From: an uncultured Bacteroidales bacterium
GTDB lineage: Bacteria; Bacteroidota; Bacteroidia; Bacteroidales; Paludibacteraceae
Length of the DNA stretch: 23,416 nt
Direction: 5' to 3'
Assembly (NCBI GenBank): GCA_900321775.1
Contig: ONXE01000060.1
Location: 1-23,416, forward strand
Below, piece by piece: positions 1 through 10,269 of the stretch. The notes under the pieces were generated by a model, which worked only from the letters and a program-made list of their open reading frames with translations, made no database searches and was not told where the DNA came from. Positions within the stretch are counted from its first letter, which is position 1; the number at the start of each line of letters is the position of its first letter. A program made the position numbers and the translations under genes.

Positions 1-2
1 TA

Positions 3-902
3 ATGAAAGCATATGTTTTCCCGGGTCAGGGAGCGCAATTTGTAGGCATGGGTAAGGACTTGTACGACGCAAGTCCCCTTGCCCATGACCTCTTTGAGAA
101 AGCCAACGACATCCTCGGTTTCCGTATCACGGACCTGATGTTCAGCGGTACGGATGAGGACCTGAGACAGACAAAAGTAACGCAACCTGCAGTCTTCCTC
201 CATTCGGTCATCAGTTGTCTGGTGGCTATGGAGAACGGCGAGCCTATGCCGGACATGGTGGCAGGCCACTCCCTCGGCGAGTATTCCGCCCTTGTTGTGG
301 CCGGAGCACTCAGTTTTGAGGATGGTCTGCGGCTCGTAAGCATTCGTGCCAATGCGATGCAGAAGGCTTGCGAATTGCAGCAGTCCACTATGGCGGCTAT
401 TCTTCGCACCGAAGACCAGGTCGTAGAAGACGTCTGCAACGCTATCACCGACGAGGTCGTTGTGGCCGCTAACTACAACTGCCCCGGACAGATAATTATC
501 TCCGGCTCTATGGCGGGTGTGGAGAAAGCAATGGCTGCGTTGACCGAGAAAGGTGTCAAGCGAATGATGCAACTCAAGGTGGGCGGCGCTTTCCACAGCC
601 CCCTCATGCAACCCGCTGCAGAGGAACTGGAGAAAGGGATCCTCGAGGCGAAATTCACGCAGCCCAAGTGCCCTATCTACCAGAACGTCAACGCGCTGCC
701 GCAGACCGATTTGGGTCAGATTCGTCAGAACCTGATTGCACAACTCACCTCGCCCGTACGCTGGACGCAAACCGTGCGCAACATGATTGCTGACGGGGCC
801 ACGCAGTTCATCGAGTACGGACCGGGCAAAGTCCTCACAGGACTGATTCACAAGATTGACAGCGAAGTCGAGGCCGTAAGCACCGACAAACGCGAAGATT
901 AA
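3..902 (+). CDS. fabD: Malonyl-CoA:ACP transacylase FabD
   Basis: Transfers malonyl from CoA to acyl carrier protein in the cytosol, supplying type II fatty acid synthesis. The 299 residues match the family's usual length of about 300. Visible motifs are the N-terminal FPGQGAQ, the nucleophile elbow GHSLGEY with Ser90, Arg115 after the helix that follows it, and catalytic His198 in GGAFHSPLM. NYNCPGQIIISG (about 158-169) is also typical. The ATG at 3 overlaps a TAA at 1-3 (TAATG), so an upstream gene may end on the window edge; this cannot be confirmed. aspS follows after 12 bp, suggesting co-transcription. Nothing is missing from the active site. Confidence 0.97.
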   Translation: MKAYVFPGQGAQFVGMGKDLYDASPLAHDLFEKANDILGFRITDLMFSGTDEDLRQTKVTQPAVFLHSVISCLVAMENGEPMPDMVAGHSLGEYSALVVAGALSFEDGLRLVSIRANAMQKACELQQSTMAAILRTEDQVVEDVCNAITDEVVVAANYNCPGQIIISGSMAGVEKAMAALTEKGVKRMMQLKVGGAFHSPLMQPAAEELEKGILEAKFTQPKCPIYQNVNALPQTDLGQIRQNLIAQLTSPVRWTQTVRNMIADGATQFIEYGPGKVLTGLIHKIDSEVEAVSTDKRED

Positions 903-914
903 TTTTTGTAAACT

Positions 915-2705
<1,791 letters not shown>

Positions 2706-2706
<1 letters not shown>

Positions 2707-3836
2707 TGATTGAAACGATCGTCCTCGACTTGGGTGGGGTTCTGATGAACCACGACATACCGGCTTGCGTCAAGAAGTTCCAGGAGCTTCTTGGCGCAAA
2801 CTTTCCTGCTCTCGGATTGGAAAGTGACGGCGAACCCACACCCTACATGAAATCCATTCTCTTCGATTACGAGATAGGCGGCGCCACTAACGAGGATTTC
2901 GTCAAAGCCCTGTTGCCCCTTAGCAAAGAGGGTACTACCGGGCGCGACTTGCTCGACGCGTGGAACCTGATGCTTACCGGCATTCCCGACTATCGCCTCC
3001 GGACAGTGGAAGCCCTCCACAAGCGTTTCCCGGTCTTCCTCCTCAGCAACAACAACGAGGAGCACTGGCGTTTCTGCGTGGACAATCATTTCACGCCCGA
3101 GGGTGGGGTAGCGCCCGAATCGTTATATACGGAAGGTAAGTCTTCGCCGGAGACCCTCCGCTACTTCGATGAGCTGTTCCTCTCGCATCTGATGCACCTC
3201 GGCAAGCCCGACATCCGCATCTATGAAGAGGCGGACAAACGCATCGCCGAACTGTGGAAAACGCTCCCGACCGCCGCGAAACACCCTTACGACAAATCTA
3301 CCACTATCTTTGTGGACGATTTGGAGGCTAACCGCGAAGCCGCGCGACGTTATGGTTGGCAGGCTTGTTCCGGCTTGGAGGCCTTGCAGGTGCTGCTCTA
3401 TCTCGAGGAACATCACATCCCCTACACCCACTACACTCACCCCGAAGGCAAGACCATCGAGGAGGCCAAGCGCTGGTGGCACGACGACGGGTCGGTTCAT
3501 TGCAAGAACCTCTTCTTCCGCAACCATAAGGGCAACGTGCATTACCTCGTCTGCTTCGATTGCGACCACGACCTGGCTATCCACGACCTGGAACACCGAC
3601 TCAAGGCGTCGCTCGTAGCAGCCTTGGGACTCCAACCCGGCAGCGTCTCGCCCTTCGGACTCATCAACGACAAGGAGCACGAAGTGATTCTCTTTCTCGA
3701 CAAGAACCTCCTCGACGCGCCTTCCCTCAGTTTCCATCCCAACGATTGCCGCGGAACGGTGGTCATCTCCAACGAGGCGTTCCAGGACTACCTCCGCACC
3801 GTCGGCAACACGGTCGAATATTTAGAATTATATTGA
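2706..3836 (+). CDS. HAD-family phosphatase fused to a ProX/YbaK-type aminoacyl-tRNA editing domain
   Basis: A 376-residue frame with two domains. Residues 1 to about 225 are a HAD subfamily IA hydrolase: motif I LDLGGVL (Asp8; Gly10 where many HADs have a second Asp, as in the DxG branch), motif II Ser114 in LLSNNN, motif III Lys167 in LGKPD, motif IV Asp204-Asp205 in IFVDDLEAN. Residues about 227-376 resemble ProX/PrdX/YbaK, free-standing domains that hydrolyse mischarged tRNA-Pro: HIPYTHYTHPEGKTIEEA, HCKNLFFRN with the expected conserved Lys267, SPFGLIND, and FHPNDCRGTVVIS. HAD phosphatases and ProX proteins are normally separate. Activity of either half is inferred. The gene follows aspS with only a repeat between them. 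Start choice: the ATG at 2706 precedes motif I at the usual distance. Confidence 0.88.
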
Positions 3837-3838
3837 TT

Positions 3839-4729
3839 ATGAAAAAGTACTTGATCTTTGCCCTATTGTTTATTTCGGCTGTTTGCAGCGCGCAGACAGC
3901 TGCGGACTCACTGTTCTTGTCTGTAGGTGATACATTGTATTATACCAAAGATTTTGCGCGTTGTCCGAAAGAAACGGCAACTATGTTTGGTGTTGTCAAG
4001 CGCATTGCTGACGAGACGAATATTGCAACAATTAACGTCTTTTCAATGAAGAGCAAGCGACTTGTTGCTATAGAAAAACGCATTGCATCCGGTGCAAACT
4101 ATCACGACCGTAAAGGACGTCAATTATATTACCGTCAGGACGGTACACTTCAAACAACAGTTGTCTGGGCTATGTGCCGTGATAGTGCGAGCACAAAACA
4201 AACCAGTGTACTCACGGAAGAAACTTTGTTTTTCCCGGATGGTGTAGTGCAGGAAAATGTCGCATTGCACTATAAGTACGCCCACGCCGCATCCAGTTAC
4301 GAACGGACAGTTAATTATCCTACCGGCAAGAAGCGTTACTACGAGGAAATGGAAAATGGTACATACAAAGAGGTGTATTATAGTGAGGATGGGAAAAAGA
4401 CGAAGAATCCTTCTCAGCGTTTTAATCACTACGTGATAGCACCAGAATTCCCCGGTGGACAAAAGGCATTGTTCAAGTTTTTGGAGAAAGAAGTCAAGTA
4501 CCCGATTCAATGTATGGAAGCAGGGATTACCGGCCGTGTAGTGGTTGCATTTACCGTTAATAAAAAGGGAGGAATCAGCGACATAGAAATCCTGCAATCC
4601 TCAGGAAATGCTCTATTGGACGAAGAGGGTATACGCGTTATTAAGGCTATGCCGAATTGGAAACCCGGTACTCGACGTGATAAGCCAATAGAAACCCGAT
4701 TGGTTGTGCCAATTAGTTTTAATATGTAA
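3839..4729 (+). CDS. Secreted protein with TonB C-terminal domain and MORN-like repeats
   Basis: A 296-residue protein starting at the ATG at 3839, 2 bp after the previous stop; the frame stays open upstream, but the signal peptide fixes this start. Residues 1-19 (MKKYLIFALLFISAVCSAQ) look like a cleavable Sec signal. The middle has YwqK/MORN-like turns (GRQLYYRQDG, LFFPDGVVQE, YYSEDGKKTK). Residues about 202-296 are a TonB C-terminal domain: PEFPGGQKALFKFLEKEVKYP, GRVVVAFTVNKKGGISDI, and the closing VVPISFNM. TonB proper energises outer-membrane transport from an inner-membrane anchor; a cleavable signal and no obvious anchor make that role doubtful here. The coding sequence looks more AT-rich than aspS or ettA, so it may be a later insertion. 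Confidence 0.85.
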   Translation: MKKYLIFALLFISAVCSAQTAADSLFLSVGDTLYYTKDFARCPKETATMFGVVKRIADETNIATINVFSMKSKRLVAIEKRIASGANYHDRKGRQLYYRQDGTLQTTVVWAMCRDSASTKQTSVLTEETLFFPDGVVQENVALHYKYAHAASSYERTVNYPTGKKRYYEEMENGTYKEVYYSEDGKKTKNPSQRFNHYVIAPEFPGGQKALFKFLEKEVKYPIQCMEAGITGRVVVAFTVNKKGGISDIEILQSSGNALLDEEGIRVIKAMPNWKPGTRRDKPIETRLVVPISFNM

Positions 4730-4740
4730 AACCCCAGTTT

Positions 4741-6419
4741 ATGTCTGACGACAAGAAAATCATCTTCTCAATGGTCGGCGTGAGCAAAGCTTTCTCGCCG
4801 CAGAAAAAGGTCCTTAACAACATCTACCTCAGCTTCTTCTACGGGGAGCCAAGATAGGTATCATCGGCCTCAACGGCGCCGGCAAATCCACGCTCCTCAA
4901 GATCATCGCAGGAGTCGAGAAAAACTACCAGGGCAACGTGGTCTTCTCGCCAGGTTATTCAGTCGGCTATCTGGAGCAGGACCCCAAACTGGACCCCAAG
5001 AAAACCGTCAAACAGTGCGTGCAGGAGGGTGTGCAGCCTATCATGGACATGCTCGCCGAGTACGACCAAATCAACAACGCTTTCGCCGAGCCGGATGCCG
5101 ATTTCGACAAACTGATTGCCCGTCAGGGCGAGTTGCAGGAGTTGCTGGACAATGCCGACGCCTGGAACATCGACAACAAACTGGAGCGCGCCATGGACGC
5201 CCTGCGTTGCCCCGAAGAGGACGCGTTGGTCGAGACCCTCTCCGGAGGTGAGCGCCGCCGCGTGGCATTATGTCGTCTGCTGCTGCAACAGCCTGATATT
5301 CTGTTGCTTGACGAGCCTACCAACCACTTGGACGCAGAGTCTATCGACTGGCTTGAACAGCACCTGCAGCAGTACCCTGGAACGGTGATTGCCGTCACCC
5401 ACGACCGCTATTTCCTCGACGATGTGGCAGGCTGGATTCTGGAACTGGACCGCGGAGAAGGTATTCCCTGGCAAGGCAACTATTCCTCGTGGCTGGAGCA
5501 GAAGACCGCCCGCATGGCCATGGAAGAGAAACAGGCCAGCAAGCGCCGCAAGACCCTCGAGCGCGAGTTGGAGTGGGTTCGCATGGCACCCAAAGCCCGT
5601 CAGGCCAAGTCCAAAGCCCGTCTGGGAGCATATGACCGCATGCTCAACGAGGAGCAGAAAGAGCGCGAGGAAAAACTCGAGATTTTCATACCCAACGGTC
5701 CGCGCCTGGGCAACAAGGTCATCAATGCCGTCGGCGTAAGCAAAGCCTATGGAGACAAGCTCCTCTTCGAGGACCTGAATTTCATGCTTCCGCCCAACGG
5801 AATTGTGGGCGTAATCGGACCTAACGGTGCGGGCAAGACAACCCTCTTCCGCATGATCATGGGCATGGAAAAAGCCGACAAAGGCACGTTCGAAGTCGGT
5901 GAGACCGTCAAGGTCGGTTATGTGGACCAGATTCACTCCGGCATTGACCCCGAGAAAACAGTCTTCGAGACTATCTCCGGTGGTACGGAGTTTATCCGCG
6001 TCGGGGGCCGCGAAGTCAATGCGCGCGCTTACTTGAGCCGATTCAACTTCACCGGCGCCGACCAGGAGAAGAAATGCGGCGTACTCTCCGGCGGTGAGCG
6101 CAACCGCCTCCATCTGGCGCTGACCCTCAAGAGCGAAGCCAACGTTCTCCTCCTCGACGAGCCCACCAACGACATCGACGTCAACACCCTCCGCGCGCTG
6201 GAGGAAGGCCTCGAGAACTTCGCAGGCTGCGCCGTGGTCATCAGCCACGACCGCTGGTTCCTCAACCGTATCTGCACACATATCCTCGCCTACGAGGGCG
6301 ATTCCAAGGTCTTCTTCTTCGAGGGCAGCTACTCCGAATACGAGGAAAACAAACGCCTCCGCCTCGGCGACGACGCCACCGAACCCAAGCGCATCCGCTA
6401 CAAAAAACTCATGGAATAA
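4741..6419 (+). CDS. ettA: ABC-F translational throttle protein EttA, frameshifted near the N-terminus
   Basis: Ribosome-associated ABC-F ATPase that acts at the E site. The ATG at 4741 reads MSDDKKIIFSMVGVSKAF to LSFFYGEPR and meets TAG at 4855. In the other frame, GCC at 4848 onward continues the expected AKIGIIGLNGAGKST (first Walker A). One more G in GGGG at 4843-4846 would restore YGGAKIG, giving about 559 residues against 555 in E. coli. The rest is intact: LSGGERRR and LLLDEPTNHLD, the inter-domain linker, second Walker A GPNGAGKTT, LSGGERNR, LLLDEPTNDID, and the EttA-like end RIRYKKLME. A sequencing or assembly error, a real frameshift, or -1 slippage are all possible; the last is least likely because there is no clear slippery heptamer. 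Confidence 0.9.
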
Positions 6420-8707
6420 TCAAACTGAAGATTGCCATCATTGCGCTTATTCTTTTGCTGAGTATCCCCGCTGCTGCCCAAACAAGTGGCTCTTGCGGGG
6501 CACATCTTACTTGGTCTTACGCCAACCGTGTCCTGACAATTTCGGGCTATGGCGATATGACCAACTATGACAACAATGGTTATACCGTGCCTTGGTCTTC
6601 ATATTCCATGTTGATGACCACAGTGGTTCTTCCAGAAGGAATTACCAGTATCGGCACAGGCGCTTTTGCCTTTTGTAGTTATTTGACGTCTGTCAATATT
6701 CCAAGTACCGTCACCACTATCGGAGACAGAGTTTTCGCAAGTTGCTCAAAATTGCCTTCAATTTCTCTTCCGGAAGGCCTTGACTCCATTGGATACAAAG
6801 CCTTTTCTGGTTGCTCTAAACTTACCTCCATCACTATTCCAAGTACGGTTACGGCCATTGGAGAGAAAGCTTTTGAGTCGTGCACAGGCCTCAGATCCAT
6901 TACCTGCCTTGCTCCTCTTCCTCCAACGCTTGGTGCAAATGTTTTTTACTGCATTAACAAGTTCCCGGTTATCGTTGTTGTTCCGAAAAATAGTCGTGCT
7001 CTGTACCTCGCTGATGATCAATGGAATGATTTTTCTACTATCGTCGGCATGACAGATATGTGCGGAGACCACCTTTTTTGGACACTCCAGGATAGTGTTC
7101 TGACTATTTCCGGAACTGGTGCTATGTACAATTTTACAGCCACTGATAGCGTTCCATGGATTCCTTTGCATGCCAATGAAATCGCTCATGTAGTCATCCA
7201 GGACGGAGTTACCGACATCGGGCCGCATGCTTTCAGCCAATGCTCAAATCTTAGGTTTGTTTCTATCCCTCAAACGGTCAAGGCTATCGGCCTCGAGGCT
7301 TTCTTTTTCTGCCGAAAACTGTCATCTGTCAACCTCCCGGATAGTCTCACTACTATTGGCGATTATGCTTTTGCGGATTGTTCTGGCCTGACATCCGTTG
7401 CTATCCCGCAAGGTGTCACCACTATTAGTAGAGCGGCTTTCTCTTCTTGCTCAAGTCTTACTTCCGTTACCATTCCCGATAGTGTTACTTCCATCGGCGA
7501 TTACGCATTTGGCGATTGTTACGCCTTGCCAAGTATCACTCTCCCGCAAGCACTGAAAACCATCGGAAAATATGCTTTCGCGGGCTGCCTTGCGCTTACC
7601 GATATTACTATTCCTGCCAATGTTACATCTATCGGCAATTATTGCTTCAACAGATGCCAAAATCTGACGACTTTTTATCTCCTCAATCCCATCCCGTTCT
7701 ACATGGATCAATACGGAATAGGGGTTACGTTGGCTTTTCGTTGGGAGATGTCCGGTCAGCAACCTGACTTCTCTATCTACGTCCCTTGCGGAACTTTAAC
7801 TGCGTATCTGCAAAAAAATGGTTGGAACGGCTATCGTAGTCAACTTAAGTATCAGCCCAATCCTGATTATGTCGAACATATTGTTCACCTTACCGTACAA
7901 GATACACTACAAGGAGCGGCAGAGGTTACACAAACTATCATTCCTTCCGCTTGTGATTCGTTTGTCAATTCCATCTGCACAATCGAGGCAACTGCTTATG
8001 AGGGCTACCATTTCTTGAGATGGAACGATGGAGAAACCGCTAATCCACGAGACATTCAACTGACCCAAGACACCTCTCTCTTTGCCGAGTTTATTGGCAA
8101 ATGCGGAGAAAACTTGTTCTGGAATATCACTGGGGACTCCCTTTGTTTTTATGGTGATGGTGACATGTATTCCTTCGCCGACCCGGCTCCATGGGCTTCA
8201 CAATTGCAGCAACTCCATATGCTCCTCTTGGCTCCCGAAATGACTTCTATTGCCGAGGTAGCGTTCCTTGGGGCAACCAACTTGACTTCTGTGATTATTC
8301 CTGGTCTCGTCACGCATATTGGCGCCAAAGCGTTCATGCAATGCTCCGAATTGACTTCTGTTTCTTTCGGCTCACTATTGCAGCAGATGGATGATTCAGC
8401 GTTTGCATACTGTCCTGCGATTCAAACCATGGTATCTTACAATACCACACCGCCTGCTGTCGGAACAGACGCATTCCTTGACGTTCCACGTACATCGGTG
8501 CTGTTTGTACCTGCTTCATCCGTGGACACCTATCGCCAGCATACGGTGTGGGGACAGTTTGATGTCCGTCCGTTAGATGCTACAGCCATTGACGACAGCA
8601 ACGGGATAACTGCTTCCCGCCCTCAATTGCTCCTCCAAAACGGCTCCATCTACCTCCTTATGCCCGATAGTTCCCGCTACTCCCTCACAGGCCAAAAACT
8701 GAGGTAA
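6419..8707 (+). CDS. BspA-like leucine-rich-repeat surface/secreted protein, start codon apparently mutated
   Basis: About 762 residues with repeated LRR_5 units (IP.tVt.IG..AF..C..Lts), as in BspA-family adhesins of Bacteroidales. The architecture repeats: a cap of the form CG.hL.W....vLtISG.G.M...PW begins near residues 26, 215 and 562, and LRRs follow each. A region at about 480-558 ends in GYHFLRWNDGETANPRDIQL, like the divergent beta repeats common in Bacteroidota. The end, YSLTGQKLR, resembles a short C-terminal tail seen on such proteins. No ATG precedes the signal peptide: in frame one reads ATC AAA CTG AAG at 6419-6430, then IAIIALILLLSIPAAAQ. ATC sits where TAATG overlap with the ettA stop would place ATG; CTG 6425 or TTG 6455 are alternatives. 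Binding function is inferred. Confidence 0.85.
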   Translation: MKLKIAIIALILLLSIPAAAQTSGSCGAHLTWSYANRVLTISGYGDMTNYDNNGYTVPWSSYSMLMTTVVLPEGITSIGTGAFAFCSYLTSVNIPSTVTTIGDRVFASCSKLPSISLPEGLDSIGYKAFSGCSKLTSITIPSTVTAIGEKAFESCTGLRSITCLAPLPPTLGANVFYCINKFPVIVVVPKNSRALYLADDQWNDFSTIVGMTDMCGDHLFWTLQDSVLTISGTGAMYNFTATDSVPWIPLHANEIAHVVIQDGVTDIGPHAFSQCSNLRFVSIPQTVKAIGLEAFFFCRKLSSVNLPDSLTTIGDYAFADCSGLTSVAIPQGVTTISRAAFSSCSSLTSVTIPDSVTSIGDYAFGDCYALPSITLPQALKTIGKYAFAGCLALTDITIPANVTSIGNYCFNRCQNLTTFYLLNPIPFYMDQYGIGVTLAFRWEMSGQQPDFSIYVPCGTLTAYLQKNGWNGYRSQLKYQPNPDYVEHIVHLTVQDTLQGAAEVTQTIIPSACDSFVNSICTIEATAYEGYHFLRWNDGETANPRDIQLTQDTSLFAEFIGKCGENLFWNITGDSLCFYGDGDMYSFADPAPWASQLQQLHMLLLAPEMTSIAEVAFLGATNLTSVIIPGLVTHIGAKAFMQCSELTSVSFGSLLQQMDDSAFAYCPAIQTMVSYNTTPPAVGTDAFLDVPRTSVLFVPASSVDTYRQHTVWGQFDVRPLDATAIDDSNGITASRPQLLLQNGSIYLLMPDSSRYSLTGQKLR

Positions 8708-8712
8708 AATGG

Positions 8713-8761
8713 CATACACCATGCATACACCATGCATACACCTTCGAACGGTCTTCGAACG
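8713..8761 (+). repeat. 11-bp-period tandem repeats after the LRR gene
   Basis: CATACACCATG at 8713-8723 and 8724-8734, then CATACACC at 8735-8742. A second, different 11-bp repeat follows directly: CTTCGAACG at 8742-8750 and 8753-8761. Both begin within 60 bp of the LRR stop codon and precede a hairpin. Confidence 0.9.
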
Positions 8762-8762
8762 A

Positions 8763-8823
8763 TTGTCAAAACGGGTGGGCTAAATCATTGATAATCAATT
8801 CCAGCATGCCCGTTTTTTGACAA
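8763..8823 (+). terminator. Probable intrinsic terminator / long inverted repeat
   Basis: Arms TTGTCAAAACGGG (8763-8775) and CCCGTTTTTTGACAA (8809-8823) pair over 13 bp with two bulged T. Seen as a terminator, ACGGG (8771-8775) pairs with CCCGT (8809-8813), extended inward by wobble and GC pairs, and is followed by the T run 8813-8818. The loop contains its own palindrome, ATTGAT-A-ATCAAT (8787-8799). It would separate the LRR transcript from the gene at 8902. Confidence 0.6.
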
Positions 8824-8901
8824 TGGGAGTGCTTTTTTGCCTCTTTTGGAGCCTTTTTGCACTGTATTTTTAAATTATTCAAACTCGTAATCCTTTGCTT
8901 C

Positions 8902-9294
8902 ATGAGCAGTACAAAAACTAAATCAAAACCCTCGTTTTACGAACTTATTCATGATTATCCCCGAGAAGGAATACGTTTGGGAGAAGCTGCTGGAATAGTT
9001 AAAAAGGGCCTCCTCGAAGAGATCATTATCTACGAGGAGTTCCTCTTTTTGCGAGACTCCGAACCTCAACTCAAAAAAGGAGAAATCTACGATCGCCTTG
9101 CCCGGAGATATGGCTTTTCCGTTTCCTCCATTCGAAAGAAAATTGCTTCGATGGCAAACACCAACATCCCGCCCGAGGAATATAACGACCTGAAATACTT
9201 TTTCCTTCACCTCTATCTCAAGGAGAAACATAAACAATCTCTTCTTCAAGATGAACTCGAGGAGCAAGATGAGACCACTGAAAAACAAAATTGA
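8902..9294 (+). CDS. Small putative helix-turn-helix protein
   Basis: I do not recognise the family. From the ATG at 8902 it is 130 residues, soluble and charged, with no signal peptide. Residues about 58-84 (KKGEIYDRLARRYGFSVSSI followed by RKKIASM) have the shape of a helix-turn-helix: helix, turn at YGFS, recognition helix. The tail (about 112-130) is very acidic and Gln-rich. The open frame continues upstream to 8857, but that extension is hydrophobic and starts without ATG, so 8902 is preferred. It sits alone between a hairpin and a promoter region, next to the LRR gene, and looks more AT-rich than the ribH operon. A DNA-binding regulator is inference only. Confidence 0.65.
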   Translation: MSSTKTKSKPSFYELIHDYPREGIRLGEAAGIVKKGLLEEIIIYEEFLFLRDSEPQLKKGEIYDRLARRYGFSVSSIRKKIASMANTNIPPEEYNDLKYFFLHLYLKEKHKQSLLQDELEEQDETTEKQN

Positions 9295-9518
9295 ATGGTT
9301 AACGAAATGTGACTGCATGTCATTCGCGAGGAGTACATCGCGATGAACCGGATGGCGGAGGAGATTACTTATTTTATTTCTAATTAATTCCTTACAAACA
9401 ACAGGTCCTCGCTTTACTCCTGTCCGACTCACCCCGCGTGAGTTCTTAGTGGTTCATTTCTGCAAATCACAAAAAAATGCCCTATTTTGCACTTTTTTCG
9501 CATTTTTCTCGTATTTTA
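9295..9518. other. Intergenic region, no gene seen; one small hairpin
   Basis: No convincing coding frame on either strand. ACTCAC-CCCGC-GTGAGT (9427-9443) is a 6-bp hairpin followed by TTCTT, a weak terminator candidate. ACAGG/CCTGT pairs lie just upstream of it. The region becomes A/T-rich from about 9465 toward the promoter at 9519. Confidence 0.5.
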
Positions 9519-9550
9519 TTTGGTAGTTTCAAAAAAAAGCAGTAACTTTG
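9519..9550 (+). promoter_or_regulatory. Bacteroidota sigma-ABfr type promoter
   Basis: TTTG at 9519-9522 and TAACTTTG at 9543-9550, separated by 20 bp, match the Bacteroidota consensus TTTG-N19-21-TAnnTTTG exactly at every fixed position. Transcription would begin near 9555-9558. It drives the TPR-ribH-yitT group and limits where the TPR protein can start. Confidence 0.8.
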
Positions 9551-9561
9551 CACCCGCATTT

Positions 9562-10245
9562 GTGTGGGTAGGTGAAAACTGCCCATACAAACAAGATGAG
9601 AATCTTGAAAACGTACAGGAGGCACTCTCTGCTTCCGGACAATGGATTGAGAAAAATCAGAACGCGCTCACTTGGTGCGTGACAATTATCGTACTCGTGG
9701 TTTGCGGCATCATCGCCCTGAACACCTATGTATGGAAACCCAAGGCCGCTGCTGCGCAGGACGAGACCGCCAAGGCTGTTATGTACTTCAGCCAGGGAAT
9801 GTGGGAACAGGCCCTCAACGGTGACGACAACGAGTGCATCGGCTTCGCTGAAATAGCAGACCAGTACGGCCATTATCAGGCTGGTGAGCTGGCAGCCCTC
9901 TATGCAGGTATCTGCAATTACAAGCTGGGTAACTACGAGGACGCAGCCGAGTACCTGAAGAAATTCGACGCGGACGACCTCAACATCGACCCTGCAGCTC
10001 ACATGCTCCTTGGCGACGCTTATGTACAACTGGACGAACTGGACAAAGCCATTAAGGCTTACGAGCACGTTGCCACGGCCAATAACGACCTCATCACGCC
10101 GATGGCTCTGAAGAAACAAGGCATCGTGTACCTGGAGAAAGGTGACAAGAAGGCTGCCAAGAAAGTCTTTGAGAAGATTCGCGACAACTACGCTCAGAGC
10201 GCAGAGGCTCAGGATATCGAAAAGTACATCGCTACGGCTGAATAA
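9562..10245 (+). CDS. Membrane-anchored tetratricopeptide-repeat protein
   Basis: Its family is found next to ribH in Bacteroidota and resembles YfgM-like ancillary proteins; role unknown. From GTG 9562 it is 227 residues. Recognisable family sequence begins at KQDENLENVQEAL, then one membrane span (about 35-57, TWCVTIIVLVVCGIIALNTYV), then TPR-like helices: AGELAALYAGICNYKLGNYE, AHMLLGDAYVQLDELDKAIK, and ALKKQGIVYLEKGDKKAAKK. The TPR part should face the periplasm. The longest frame opens with TTG at 9487, but that lies upstream of the promoter at 9519-9550, so it cannot be the start. There is no in-frame ATG before the membrane span; GTG 9562 is the best candidate and would leave an almost leaderless message. 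The start is uncertain. Confidence 0.82.
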   Translation: MWVGENCPYKQDENLENVQEALSASGQWIEKNQNALTWCVTIIVLVVCGIIALNTYVWKPKAAAAQDETAKAVMYFSQGMWEQALNGDDNECIGFAEIADQYGHYQAGELAALYAGICNYKLGNYEDAAEYLKKFDADDLNIDPAAHMLLGDAYVQLDELDKAIKAYEHVATANNDLITPMALKKQGIVYLEKGDKKAAKKVFEKIRDNYAQSAEAQDIEKYIATAE

Positions 10246-10269
10246 TCAATCCCAAAAACCGAACTGCTG

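Noticed and set aside
3560..3838. N-terminal extension of the TonB-C protein upstream of 3839
   Set aside because: It overlaps the end of the HAD-ProX gene, is Arg/Pro-rich in a shadow frame, and the ATG at 3839 begins a good signal peptide.
4840..4857. Programmed ribosomal frameshift in ettA
   Set aside because: There is no X XXY YYZ heptamer or evident stimulatory structure, and EttA is not known to be frameshift-controlled. A G-run length error is simpler.
8763..8823. Insertion sequence or att site marked by the 13-bp inverted repeat
   Set aside because: No transposase or recombinase is nearby, the arms are only 33 bp apart, and a T run follows the stem, so a terminator is more likely.
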